Source: Klebsiella planticola ATCC 33531
Lineage (GTDB): Bacteria > Pseudomonadota > Gammaproteobacteria > Enterobacterales > Enterobacteriaceae
Reading direction: 5' to 3'
Length of the DNA: 64,000 nt
Assembly (NCBI RefSeq): GCF_000735435.1
Contig: NZ_JMPP01000028.1
Span: 62,001-126,000, forward strand
Shown: positions 1 through 8,050 of the stretch, in pieces
Position numbering within the stretch: position 1 is the first letter of the stretch
How the letters are laid out: each line of letters begins with the position of its first letter
The notes under the pieces: generated by a model
Seen by the model: the letters and a program-made list of their open reading frames with translations, nothing else
Database searches by the model: none
Told to the model about the DNA's origin: nothing
Translations under genes and position numbers: made by a program

Positions 1-188
1 AATTGCTGCTTGTAGGCATCAAGTTCACTTCTGTAATGGGTAACGGTTTCCTGCCACTGCTGGAGTTTCTGGATCCACTGATTCATGGATTCGGTATTCT
101 GTACGGCGTCGAATACCGGTATTCCGGCGCTCATCGCCTGGGTGGAAATAAACAGTGATAATGCCAGTATGGTATCTCTGAACCGCAT
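1..188 (-). CDS. virB5: VirB5-like T4SS protein, N-terminal part only
   Basis: Partial gene cut by the left window edge; about 62 residues are visible. The start ATG at 188 is preceded by a strong GGAGG site. The product begins with a typical signal peptide (MRFRDTILALSLFISTQAMSA), followed by GIPVFDAVQNTESMNQW and a Gln-rich helical stretch, the usual start of VirB5/TrwJ minor pilins, which sit at the pilus tip and contact the recipient. It lies directly downstream of the virB3-B4 fusion, the expected order virB1-B2-B3/4-B5. Family is inferred from the N-terminus and gene order only; the rest of the protein is not visible. Confidence 0.75.
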   Translation of the reverse strand, partial: MRFRDTILALSLFISTQAMSAGIPVFDAVQNTESMNQWIQKLQQWQETVTHYRSELDAYKQQ

Positions 189-211
189 TTTTATTACCTC
201 CGTCATGAATA

Positions 212-2959
212 TTACAGGGCTTGTTCAAGGAAGGCGGCTTTCCAGTCATCAGGCTGCATTCCTTCCAGATACAGGGTGTCGAACAGCTTCAGGTTGTCTT
301 CGCTGCCGCTGAGCATTTTGGTAAGTTTCCCGAGGCCCGATAAATCCATTTTCGCCATCGCCACAAAAGGCCGGGTTTCACCCGCGCGTAACGGCGTTTT
401 CAGGACCACCATAGATCGCTCACCCGGATCGAGGTTTCTGACGATGTCGTACACGCTTTCCGGCACTTTCATCTTTTCCACGTAATCCGCCCTGCTGGCC
501 TTCGGGTTGGCGAGAAAAATCTGCGTGCTGCACTGCTCGATAATCGCCGGGGCAATCGGGTGCTTGACGATTTCGTCAGGCGACTGCGTGGCGGGGACGA
601 AGATGCCGTTCAGTTTGCGGATCACTTTCAGCATATTGAGCGAGAAGCGGGAGAATTCGACATCGGCCAGCCATTTCCAGAACTCGTCCATGAACATCAC
701 CAGCCGGCGACCGTCCAGCAGGCTGGTGACGCGGTAAAGCAGATAAAACGTGATGGGGCCGCGAATGTCGTCATCATCGAGAAATTCCGTACCGTCGATA
801 CCAAAATTTTCGACGTCGCTGATATTGAAGGTGTCCTCCTCATTGTCGAATACCCAGCCGAACTCGCCGCCCTGCGCCCACTGTTTAAGGCGAATACGTA
901 GCCCGTTGATGCGGGCGTCGGGGGTTGGCGGCTCCGGCAGGACTTCCAGCAGCCGGGTGATACCGAACTTGCGGTATTCCGGCGGGTAGTCGAGCATAAT
1001 GGTATCTACGGCGGCACTGATCCGCTCCTCATCGCGCGGATCGAGCGGCTTGCCGTTGCGGCCGCACAGCATGCGCACCAGTCGTTTGATAAAGCTGATA
1101 TTCCGCCGGGTCGGCGCAAGCTTAAACGGGTTAAACCCGGTGGGCGTGCCGGTGCGGATACGGAAGTAGCGTCCGCCCATCTGGCGTATCGCCATCTCCG
1201 CCGCCCGGTCCTTGTCGAAATACACGGTGGTTAGCTGCTTAAGGGGGGCTGATTCAGAGAACGTCGCCGGATTGCGGTACTTCTGCATTAGTTGCTGCAT
1301 CATGGTCATCAGCATCGTTTTCCCTGAGCCGGTTTTACCGATAATCGCCGTATTACCCGGCGTTTTTTCGTTGAAGTCATCCCGCCCGCTCTGGCTGTCG
1401 TGCAGGTTCAGGTAATACCCGCCACTGCCAGGGGATTTGAGTATCGCGATGGCATCGCCCCAGGGATTGCCGTTTCGTTTATGAGGATGAAAATTGTGCA
1501 GGCTCGCCAGGTCGGCAAAGTTCTGGCTGCTGACGGCCACCAGACGGGGGCGCAACGTATACACCCCCGGCAGTTGCGCCAGGTACGCGGCGGGCAGCGA
1601 CAGCGTGGACAGCGTCGTCATGATGCCGAGGTCGGCGAAGGGTTGCGTCAGCGCGTTGGTGTCCTTGACCACCTGGTCGGCGCTGTCTGAAGATACCAGC
1701 AGGGAAAAGTGGTATTTTCCGCAGGAGACATGCCCGGACTGGAGCAGGTCACGCAACACAATCAGCTCTTCGCGCTGGGAAATGGCGTCGTCATCTGCCG
1801 AAGTCAGGCGCTTTTCCGCTAGGCGAATATGCTTCTGCACCTCATCGCGGGCCATGCAGGTGAAGGACTGCGTCAGCACATACTCGCTTTCGGCATACAG
1901 CAGTGCGTCCAGCAGGCCGGTCGCGGTCTCCGGCGAGTAGTCTTTGATTTCCAGACTTCGAAAAAAGCGGGAGCCGCCGACGGTCTGGCACTCGGCGGTG
2001 TCGGTGGTAAAAAAGACATCCGGCGTGCTTAACGTTTCATAAAACGCCGCAGGCGTGACCGCCACCTTTTGCCACTGGCCGGTGAGCAGACGGTGGTAAA
2101 AGGACAACTGGGCGGAATATACCCGCCCGTTTTCTTCATACATCCCCAGCGGCGTCGTCGTATAGCGGGACAGCGTCGAAGCCAGCGCATCCCGGTGTTC
2201 CAGCATCACTTTCAGGGCATCATCCAGCGCCGCTTTGCGTTTACCGTACGGTTGCGCCTTCATGGCCTTTTTCCCCAGCGGAGAGAAGGGCGCGTAGCAG
2301 ACGGTGAAAAACAGCCGGTGCCGCCAGAACGGCTTTTCGTTGATCGGCTGGTAATACCGCCGGGTCACTTCATCAGAAAAGGGAATACCTGAATTCGCGT
2401 CAAAGGCATCGTGGTATTTTTCCCGGATACGGTGAAGATAGAAAGTGACCGGCAGGCCTTCATATGAACGAATAACGTTATTGAGATGTGTCGCCATTAA
2501 CGTCAGATGGTGTTCGTCCTCGCATTCAAAAATGGTGCCCTCCAGCTCCCAGCTGGCAACCAAATCACCCTGGCGGTTTCTGATGACGTACGGGTGAATA
2601 TGGGAGGAATACGGAATGTATTTCTCCAGCGTAACGCGCTCGTTTAACTTCATTTTTTCAATAAACTCCGAGACGTCGACAGCGTCATAGCGATTTGCCA
2701 GCAGGGCATTGGCACCAAAATGTTTATTGGTGCCAAACCGGCCACGGGTTTTAAAGGCCAGCCAGAGCAGCCCGAAATAGTGAATATCGGTTCTGGCTTT
2801 TGCCTTCATCTCCAGCCAGGCGGGAATAAGCAGTAATACCAGGTAATAGCTGACATAAACCGCCAGCAGGACGATAGCCCCGCTGACCATCACGAACGGC
2901 ACGAGGGGAATACCGGCTATGGCGGCAGGCCGCGTCAGCGCTTTGTTCAGCGTAGCCAT
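212..2959 (-). CDS. virB4: VirB3-VirB4 fusion, conjugation T4SS ATPase
   Basis: About 915 residues, longer than a stand-alone VirB4 (about 800). The first ~70 residues hold a hydrophobic double membrane segment typical of VirB3, after which the VirB4 body begins; such VirB3-B4 fusions are known in several conjugative systems. Walker A (GKTGSGKT) is near residue 545 and a Walker B-like LVMFMDEFWKWLAD near 755. VirB4 energises pilus assembly and substrate transfer at the inner membrane. Two ATGs occur in tandem (2962 and 2959); the second has better spacing to GGGAGG. It sits between virB2 and virB5 in one minus-strand operon. Confidence 0.93.
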   Translation of the reverse strand: MATLNKALTRPAAIAGIPLVPFVMVSGAIVLLAVYVSYYLVLLLIPAWLEMKAKARTDIHYFGLLWLAFKTRGRFGTNKHFGANALLANRYDAVDVSEFIEKMKLNERVTLEKYIPYSSHIHPYVIRNRQGDLVASWELEGTIFECEDEHHLTLMATHLNNVIRSYEGLPVTFYLHRIREKYHDAFDANSGIPFSDEVTRRYYQPINEKPFWRHRLFFTVCYAPFSPLGKKAMKAQPYGKRKAALDDALKVMLEHRDALASTLSRYTTTPLGMYEENGRVYSAQLSFYHRLLTGQWQKVAVTPAAFYETLSTPDVFFTTDTAECQTVGGSRFFRSLEIKDYSPETATGLLDALLYAESEYVLTQSFTCMARDEVQKHIRLAEKRLTSADDDAISQREELIVLRDLLQSGHVSCGKYHFSLLVSSDSADQVVKDTNALTQPFADLGIMTTLSTLSLPAAYLAQLPGVYTLRPRLVAVSSQNFADLASLHNFHPHKRNGNPWGDAIAILKSPGSGGYYLNLHDSQSGRDDFNEKTPGNTAIIGKTGSGKTMLMTMMQQLMQKYRNPATFSESAPLKQLTTVYFDKDRAAEMAIRQMGGRYFRIRTGTPTGFNPFKLAPTRRNISFIKRLVRMLCGRNGKPLDPRDEERISAAVDTIMLDYPPEYRKFGITRLLEVLPEPPTPDARINGLRIRLKQWAQGGEFGWVFDNEEDTFNISDVENFGIDGTEFLDDDDIRGPITFYLLYRVTSLLDGRRLVMFMDEFWKWLADVEFSRFSLNMLKVIRKLNGIFVPATQSPDEIVKHPIAPAIIEQCSTQIFLANPKASRADYVEKMKVPESVYDIVRNLDPGERSMVVLKTPLRAGETRPFVAMAKMDLSGLGKLTKMLSGSEDNLKLFDTLYLEGMQPDDWKAAFLEQAL

Positions 2960-2970
2960 CATTACCTCCC

Positions 2971-3252
2971 TTATGACGCCCAGTAGGCACCGAAACCTGA
3001 CGCACCGACGATAAGGATGGCGCCAATGATGACGTTGCGCATGTCGTGCAGGCTCTTGCCGTCAAACAAGACTTTGTATCCCACCCACATGGTGGCCAGC
3101 GTGATGGTGACGGCGGCCAGCCCGAGCAGGCCAGTGGAGGTGTTACTCAGCGTCTCATTGGCTTTATTAAATCCGCTGTCTGCTGCCAGCACCGGGCTTG
3201 CCATTAACAAGGAAGAGAGGGCGGGCCAGTCAGTCTGTTTTCGTTTCATCAT
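2971..3252 (-). CDS. virB2: VirB2-like major pilin
   Basis: 93 residues: basic N-terminus, a signal peptide ending near SPVLAAD, then two hydrophobic helices separated by a short basic loop (VLFDGKSLHDMRN), the layout of VirB2/TrbC pilins. The product would be cleaved and stored in the inner membrane before polymerising into the conjugative pilus. The start at 3252 is supported by AGGAGGAACA just before it, and the first codons overlap the end of virB1, so the genes are probably translationally coupled. The virB3-B4 gene follows after 11 bp. Confidence 0.9.
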   Translation of the reverse strand: MMKRKQTDWPALSSLLMASPVLAADSGFNKANETLSNTSTGLLGLAAVTITLATMWVGYKVLFDGKSLHDMRNVIIGAILIVGASGFGAYWAS

Positions 3253-3895
3253 TGTTCCTCCTGGGGTCGGGAATGGGTAACGCGCCGCGTATCAAGGCGT
3301 TGGGGTAGTGCAGGGATGTCCGAACTGGCGTGGCGTTATCGGTAAGCTCGCCACGCATGACGGCGGCGGGGTAACGGATTGTCGGCACGAGCTTTTCGGC
3401 GGGAAGTCGCTGCCGGTCTTCCCGCGTTGACGGCACGGCGTAGCCGATGCGCTGGATGTAGCTGGTCTGGTTAAACGCAGATTCCGGCTGTTGGCCGGTC
3501 GTGAAATTTCCTGAGTAGTAGCAACTGAGCGCACGTTTGAGGGAACCGCCGCGGCGGTAGCAGTCGGTGAGGATGTGCTCAAACACGGACAGGTTGGTAC
3601 AGGGGTTAAGAAGGTCACGGGCGCTCGCGCGGTAATGACGGAAATTGGTGCTGGTGATTTGCATCAGCCCGACCGAATAGCGTCGGCCCTGTGCTGCCAA
3701 CCGTCCGGTGAGGCTGACGGCCTCATCCCTGCTCGTGGGGAAATGTGAAATCACGCCTTTGCCACCGGGCAGAATTTCAGCGATGGCATACGGATTCAAA
3801 CCGGATTCGACCCGCGCCACATCAAGTGCCGTAGACGGGTGAATGCTGGGGGCGCACTGCATAGCCGCCGCCAGAAATACGGTGGTGGAAAGCAT
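3230..3895 (-). CDS. virB1: VirB1-like lytic transglycosylase
   Basis: About 221 residues from the ATG at 3895, which has a GAGG site six bases upstream; a longer reading from 3946 lacks such a site. The SLT fold is recognisable: catalytic Glu in ARVESGLNP (about residue 30), then SVGLMQI, then the CYYSGNF segment. It opens the murein layer locally so that the transfer channel can be built. The C-terminal ~60 residues are Pro/Arg-rich and low in structure, as in many VirB1 proteins. It is the first recognisable T4SS gene of the minus-strand operon and overlaps virB2. Confidence 0.9.
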   Translation of the reverse strand: MLSTTVFLAAAMQCAPSIHPSTALDVARVESGLNPYAIAEILPGGKGVISHFPTSRDEAVSLTGRLAAQGRRYSVGLMQITSTNFRHYRASARDLLNPCTNLSVFEHILTDCYRRGGSLKRALSCYYSGNFTTGQQPESAFNQTSYIQRIGYAVPSTREDRQRLPAEKLVPTIRYPAAVMRGELTDNATPVRTSLHYPNALIRGALPIPDPRRNNDETKTD

Positions 3896-3972
3896 GATGG
3901 CCTCGGAATGATAAACCGGGCAACGCGTACCGCCATCAGACGGCACAGGGCCGGAAAAAGGGGGAAGGGTGG

Positions 3973-4194
3973 TTAAACGGGATGAGTATCCTGTATTGTG
4001 TCGCCGTCATCCCGGGGCTCAAGGAGCACCAGCTTTCCGGAAACGGCAATGCCGGGTGTCAGTACCACGTTCAGTCCGGGTTTATCGTGATGGGCGAAAG
4101 CGACGCCGACTTTCGTCCACCAGGTGTTTTTTTCACCCTGTGGGTCGGGCTGACTTTCCTGGGTGACAAATACGTGATAAATGGGTTTTCGCAT
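3973..4194 (-). CDS. small conserved ICE/conjugation-associated protein
   Basis: 73 residues with AGAGGAGG ideally placed before the ATG at 4194. The sequence (MRKPIYHVFVTQES..., TWWTKVGVAFAHHDKPGL) is compact, predicted beta-rich, without signal peptide or membrane segment, and ends in an acidic tail. I recognise it as the sort of small protein that accompanies transfer operons of ICEs and plasmids, but know no function. It precedes virB1 and may be the first gene of the T4SS operon. Confidence is high for being a gene, low for role. Confidence 0.7.
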   Translation of the reverse strand: MRKPIYHVFVTQESQPDPQGEKNTWWTKVGVAFAHHDKPGLNVVLTPGIAVSGKLVLLEPRDDGDTIQDTHPV

Positions 4195-4543
4195 GACGCC
4201 TCCTCTAATAAAAACAACAATGAGTTAAATGAATGTCACATCCCAATTCTGCATTCCGGTTTTAACGGGTCAGCGAGAACATTCAGCGGCACCCTGAATT
4301 GTGGTTTCGTGACAGCCCGAAACTTATTTTTAAAGAGCAATACCCGACCCGGGGAAATTAACGTCCATTCGGGTAACTATTATGTAATGAGGTTTTCAGG
4401 ATCAGATATCCGGGGCGGTATATAAACTATAAATTCAAAGTTAAAATGAGAGAGATAAATTAGTGGTGGAGGGAGGTAAGCTCTGCGAAAAATAAAAGTA
4501 AGTGAAATAGTCAATAAAGACGACTGTATATTCATAGTTAATG
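4195..4543. other. non-coding gap upstream of the T4SS operon
   Basis: About 350 bp without a credible gene; the open frames here have no ribosome sites and no recognisable products. It lies before the 73-residue gene and so probably carries the T4SS operon promoter (inference). A short inverted repeat, GTTTCG - 8 nt - CGAAAC, is at about 4303-4321 and could be an operator. The DNA is visibly more AT-rich than the T4SS genes. Confidence 0.4.
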
Positions 4544-4582
4544 ATAAAGACATGCAGGGGAAATATTCCTGCATGTCTTTAT
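4544..4582 (-). terminator. 15-bp perfect hairpin after the AlpA-DUF2857-TraR genes
   Basis: Perfect 15-bp inverted repeat (ATAAAGACATGCAGG at 4544-4558 and its complement at 4568-4582) with a 9-nt loop, 8 bp beyond the stop of the TraR/DksA-like gene. The 3' arm on the minus strand ends in CTTTAT, so it fits an intrinsic terminator for that short operon. It would separate the regulator operon from the T4SS operon. Confidence 0.65.
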
Positions 4583-4590
4583 GACCATTA

Positions 4591-4800
4591 TTAACGTGTT
4601 CGACGTTCAAGTTTTTTCTGGCATTCTGTGCAGGTGGTTATGCCCGGGAGTGCCTGCCGTCGCTTTTCAGGAATGGGCTTACCGCATAGACGACAATGGA
4701 AAAATGATGGCGTAGACCCTGGCTTAAAACGACTCTGTTCAATCATATCCTCCAGTCGTTGCTCATTAAATTCCTGATCGCGGTCGATCTCATCTGGCAT
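4591..4800 (-). CDS. TraR/DksA-type C4 zinc-finger protein
   Basis: 69 residues from the ATG at 4800, chosen because GGAGGG precedes it and because it gives the standard N-terminus MPDEIDRDQEF. A short helix is followed by the zinc finger FHCRLCGKPIPEKRR...TTCTECQKKLE, with the four cysteines spaced as in TraR/DksA. TraR-type proteins bind the secondary channel of RNA polymerase and change promoter choice, often for conjugation genes; a role in ICE transcription is inferred. Its start overlaps the end of the DUF2857 gene by 11 bp, indicating co-translation. Confidence 0.85.
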   Translation of the reverse strand: MPDEIDRDQEFNEQRLEDMIEQSRFKPGSTPSFFHCRLCGKPIPEKRRQALPGITTCTECQKKLERRTR

Positions 4801-5377
4801 GTGCGGCCCTCCGGTCTGATTTCTCCTGTTCACAAAGTGCGATCCGCTTCCAAACGATGGTCAGTGACAACCCTTCGACTTTCGGCAGCAGGGTTTGCGT
4901 TACCTGCATCATGGCGGCCAGCGCATCGGCCGAGTCCAGGTTGGCCACCCGGCATTGTTGCCATTGCCGCCAGATGGCCGCATCCGTCTCTTCGTTCGGC
5001 TCTGGCGTCCGGCCATAAGGCACACGGACGCCCAGTAACCGGCGGCGAAGGCAGACTTCGTTGGAGGTGAGGCCAAAATATTTGTTGAGTAGCGCAATTG
5101 ACCCGCCGAGCCGGATGGCATGATTGATACGTTGCTGCTGCAGAACCTCCTTACGGGATTTAGCCAGAAGCAGGTGTAATGCGTCGTGATGAACCGTCAC
5201 AGCCAAAAACTGCGCAGACTCCCGACTGATGATAAACAGCTCGTCTAGTGATAATTGGTTGAGGGCATTCATTTCGTCGAAAGTGAATCCGAGCGATTCA
5301 CAGTAGCGAATGTTGCCATCCTTCAATGCATGCAAGGCATCGGTTAAAACGGCGTAATTCAGTGACGGGATAATCAT
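4790..5377 (-). CDS. DUF2857-family ICE protein
   Basis: 195 residues, no signal peptide or membrane segment. The sequence (DALHALKDGNIRYCESLGF near residue 15, then HDALHLLLAKSRKEV, then the RRLLGVRVPYGRTPEPNEE segment) matches the DUF2857 family, regularly found next to AlpA-type genes in integrative conjugative elements. The pattern around residues 90-125 suggests a helical, FlhC-like regulator, but no function is established to my knowledge. It follows the alpA gene by 14 bp with GGGAG upstream. Confidence 0.8.
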   Translation of the reverse strand: MIIPSLNYAVLTDALHALKDGNIRYCESLGFTFDEMNALNQLSLDELFIISRESAQFLAVTVHHDALHLLLAKSRKEVLQQQRINHAIRLGGSIALLNKYFGLTSNEVCLRRRLLGVRVPYGRTPEPNEETDAAIWRQWQQCRVANLDSADALAAMMQVTQTLLPKVEGLSLTIVWKRIALCEQEKSDRRAAHAR

Positions 5378-5391
5378 GGTGTTTTCTCCCT

Positions 5392-5586
5392 TCAGCTTAT
5401 TGAGCGGCGGGCTAATTTAATATTGATCCATTCGTCAATTTCCGATTCGAGCCAGGCGACACTGGCTGGGCCAATCTTGATTGAGCGAGGGAAGGTGCCG
5501 TCTTTCATATACAGATAGATTTGAGAGCGCTTCAGGCCCGTTTTTTCTTCAACCTGTTTCAGACGTAATAACTGATGAGATGTCAC
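5392..5586 (-). CDS. AlpA-family regulator / Hef-like excisionase
   Basis: 64 residues from a GTG at 5586 preceded by AGGAG; longer readings from upstream ATGs have no ribosome site. LLRLKQVEEKTGLKRSQIYLYM is the AlpA-type MerR-like helix-turn-helix, with DGTFPRSIKIG and WLESEIDEWI completing the family signature. AlpA-type proteins activate integrase genes or act as recombination directionality factors; in the Yersinia HPI the excision factor Hef is of this type. No other such gene is visible in the window, so this one may serve all three islands (inference). Confidence 0.88.
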   Translation of the reverse strand: MTSHQLLRLKQVEEKTGLKRSQIYLYMKDGTFPRSIKIGPASVAWLESEIDEWINIKLARRSIS

Positions 5587-5665
5587 GGTATTCTCCTGTG
5601 GCAGATGTTGCGCTAGCCGGGAGATAACACGACAACACAAAGTCGTGGTGCGGAGAAAGTTGATG

Positions 5666-5703
5666 AACCCGTATTACGGAAAATCCAATCCTTAATACGG
5701 GTT
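5666..5703. promoter_or_regulatory. 11-bp inverted repeat between alpA and the frameshifted gene
   Basis: Perfect inverted repeat AACCCGTATTA (5666-5676) / TAATACGGGTT (5693-5703) with a 16-nt spacer, about 80 bp upstream of the alpA-like start and about 20 bp after the end of the frame-restored upstream gene. It could be an AlpA operator or a weak terminator; the lack of a U-run favours an operator. Confidence 0.4.
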
Positions 5704-5724
5704 TTCATAGCGAAGGGCATCATC

Positions 5725-6592
5725 TTACTTTTGTGTTGGTAGGGAAGGGGGCGAGCCGCGCTCAAGCGCAGTTTTGAGCGTGTCGCCACTGAATCGATCG
5801 GTAATGCCTTCCTCTGATGCCCATTGCTCAAAAATGGATAGCAACTTGTAAGGTTTTCCTATCAACGGGCTGATAGTTTCATTATTTCTACAGGCAAGCC
5901 AAAATAGTCTTGATAGTGGGGATGATATGCGTGTGGAAGAATCCGAGAGTGATTTTTTTTCCAGCCAGCCAGTTGACTATTTTATTTAACTCAGTTTGCC
6001 TGATAACAAAACATGCATCCTTCGGTAAGTTATAAATAGGTAAGTAGGCATCATTAAAACTTAAATCTATGCCATTTAATGAGATTCCATTGCGTAATGA
6101 AATTCTATTGTGAACTAGAAAGTTTTCCCCTGATAAGGAAACAGTGATGCCATAGTTATTGTTCCCTCTAAGTACAGGTGATGGTATTTTTAGATTGTGA
6201 GCAAGTAGGCATTGTATGAGAAAATATTCATATCCAAAAAGACTTGTATCAATGACGCCATGAGAAGTGTGAAAATATTTACCTTCGGTGCTGAAAGTTA
6301 AATTACTCTCGCTAAAAAAAACGATTTCATCCGACGTAATTTTGCCGTCAGGTAAGTTATTATCTTTAGGTTTTAGCTTTAATTTATGGTTATAGGATTT
6401 TATTTTCCTCAAGGTAATTGGAGACTGAAAGTATATCGAAAGGAGGATTTTTCCCTGCAGAGCATATCGATAGATATCACTTTCTTGTATTTTTCTAATG
6501 CCGTTTTTCTTTGATGCTTTAACTGCTTCTTTGATAGTTAACCAGTCTGAGTTTACATTTTTATTCTTAAAAAAAGCGAGTCTGTCTGACAT
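5725..6592 (-). pseudogene. frameshifted AT-rich gene with an A8 tract, unknown function
   Basis: The start at 6592 has an AAGGAGA site. The first frame runs 234 residues to a stop at 5888. At a run of eight A (minus strand; T8 at 5953-5960), removing one base lets the frame continue through SLSDSSTRISSPLSRLF, KPYKLLSIFEQWASEEG and GDTLKTALERGSPPS to a stop at 5725, giving 288 residues. The second half reads like real protein, so the intact gene is the longer one. N-terminus WLTIKEAVKASKK...IQESDIYRYALQGKI resembles a DNA-binding helix-turn-helix. It is strongly AT-rich against the T4SS genes. It may be a true pseudogene, a slippage-expressed gene, or a sequencing error. Confidence 0.7.
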
Positions 6593-6724
6593 AACATATC
6601 TCCTTTTACATATCCGTGCTGATAAATATAATGCCCTCTCATAAGGTGAATAAAGAATGACTGTTGATGGAAGGTTGGATATTTTTTTTCAGTATTATCC
6701 ATTCGTATTGATTTGCAATATAAG

Positions 6725-6749
6725 AATGCCGCAAAAAATTCGCGGCATT
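6725..6749 (-). terminator. hairpin after the cupin gene
   Basis: AATGCCGC / GCGGCATT (8 bp, 9-nt loop) six bases beyond the cupin stop, suitable to end the six-gene minus-strand operon. The following minus-strand bases (CTTATATT) are U-rich but not a full run. Confidence 0.5.
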
Positions 6750-6754
6750 TTGGT

Positions 6755-7255
6755 TTATTTTAAATTTGGATTGATGTCGGGATTTTCAAAATCAGGAACA
6801 AAAGAAAGATATTTTCCTCCAATCTTTATAGCCCGTCTGTTTGCTTCTGCATCATGAATGTGTAACGGTGGGGTAACACCCTCTTTCGCTACAATGCCTG
6901 TTTCTCTAAAGAACCCTTCGAAACCTGCGGGAGAGAACATCAACAATATCTTGATAGGTTTAATGCTGTTATTTCTAAATTGGTGATAAATGCCCTTTGG
7001 TACATAAACAAAATCGCCAGGGTTTGCCTGAAAGATATTTTCTCCGGCTCTTACGGTTAATTGGCCGTCTAGTACATAAAATATCTCATCAGCGTCTTCA
7101 TGAAGATGCCAGATCGGACCACCACCAGGCCCAACAAATCCCTGAATAATAGAAATGCTGCCGCCGGTATTTCCTTTGTCAAGCTTGATAGTATAGGTGT
7201 CATTATTTAACCAAAGCGGAACGCCTTCATTATCTCTAATAATAAATGGTTGCAT
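6755..7255 (-). CDS. cupin-domain protein (small dioxygenase/isomerase type)
   Basis: 166 residues forming a single cupin. Motif 1 is GPIWHLHEDADEIFYVLDG (about 47-65) with the His-x-His...Glu metal ligands; motif 2 is PGDFVYVPKGIYHQF (about 84-98) with the last His ligand. The C-terminal tail contains a further HIHD. Overall similarity is to quercetin-dioxygenase-like cupins, which bind Fe, Mn or Ni and act on small aromatic or oxygenated molecules. It is the last gene of the operon, 24 bp after the SDR gene. The substrate is unknown. Confidence 0.85.
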   Translation of the reverse strand: MQPFIIRDNEGVPLWLNNDTYTIKLDKGNTGGSISIIQGFVGPGGGPIWHLHEDADEIFYVLDGQLTVRAGENIFQANPGDFVYVPKGIYHQFRNNSIKPIKILLMFSPAGFEGFFRETGIVAKEGVTPPLHIHDAEANRRAIKIGGKYLSFVPDFENPDINPNLK

Positions 7256-7279
7256 TATTTGTACCTCACGGTTATGAAT

Positions 7280-8038
7280 TTAAAGAGAGTGGCCGCCATC
7301 AATAACTATTCGTGTACCCACTAAGTAGTCAGACTGGCCTGAGCAGGACCAAATAATGGCTTGAGCGATCTCTTTAACATCGCCAATACGCCCAATGGGG
7401 ATCAAATCGCGCCATCTTTTGTCACGGTCTGCCGCCGATTCGCCGGGAAGTTGGGTCATTTCGGTGGCCAATGGACCTGGGTTTATTGAGAAAACTCGCA
7501 CGCCGTGCGTGATAGCCTCTTTTGCCGAGACGCGGGTCAATGCATCGACGGCAGCCTTTGAAGCGGTGTAGGCTGCCGTGCCCGGAATATTCAGCCCGAT
7601 AGACATATTTGATGAAATATTAACGATAGTCCCGGCCCGGTTTTCTTTCATCGACTGAAGTTCGCGCTTCAGACTTTCAAACAAACCAATGACATTAGTA
7701 GTGAATACGTGATTAAAGTCTTCACTGGAGGTTTCATCGACAAAACCAAAAGAAAATACTCCGGCGTTATTAACGGCAATATCAAGAGTACCGACTCTAT
7801 TTTTAATTTCATCAAACAGGTTATCTATTGATTGATTATTATTTACGTCGAAAGGAATAACCCATGATTTGCCAGGAGTCTCGGAGATCGCTTGCGCTGT
7901 CTCTTCTAGTTTCTGCTTATTTCGACCTGCAAGAATAACGGTTCCGCCAAGTCGTGAAAATGCCAAGGCTATTTCTCTGCCAAGTCCACTGCCTGCGCCG
8001 GTTACAAGAATTTTCTTTTGCGAAAAAATACCACTCAT
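7280..8038 (-). CDS. short-chain dehydrogenase/reductase
   Basis: 252 residues, the classical SDR length. NAD(P)-binding TGAGSGLG near residues 14-21, NNAG near 90, and catalytic Ser plus YTASK (Ser about 142, Tyr about 157). The Arg in AGRNKQK after strand beta-2 suggests NADP(H) preference (inference). It should reduce or oxidise a hydroxyl/ketone of the operon's small-molecule substrate. The start lies 12 bp after the stop of the preceding oxygenase gene, so both are cotranscribed. Confidence 0.92.
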   Translation of the reverse strand: MSGIFSQKKILVTGAGSGLGREIALAFSRLGGTVILAGRNKQKLEETAQAISETPGKSWVIPFDVNNNQSIDNLFDEIKNRVGTLDIAVNNAGVFSFGFVDETSSEDFNHVFTTNVIGLFESLKRELQSMKENRAGTIVNISSNMSIGLNIPGTAAYTASKAAVDALTRVSAKEAITHGVRVFSINPGPLATEMTQLPGESAADRDKRWRDLIPIGRIGDVKEIAQAIIWSCSGQSDYLVGTRIVIDGGHSL

Positions 8039-8050
8039 CGGTTCTCTTCC

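Noticed and set aside
3982..4425. 147-codon plus-strand frame across the small transfer-associated gene
   Set aside because: Antisense to a gene with a strong ribosome site; the rest has no recognisable features.
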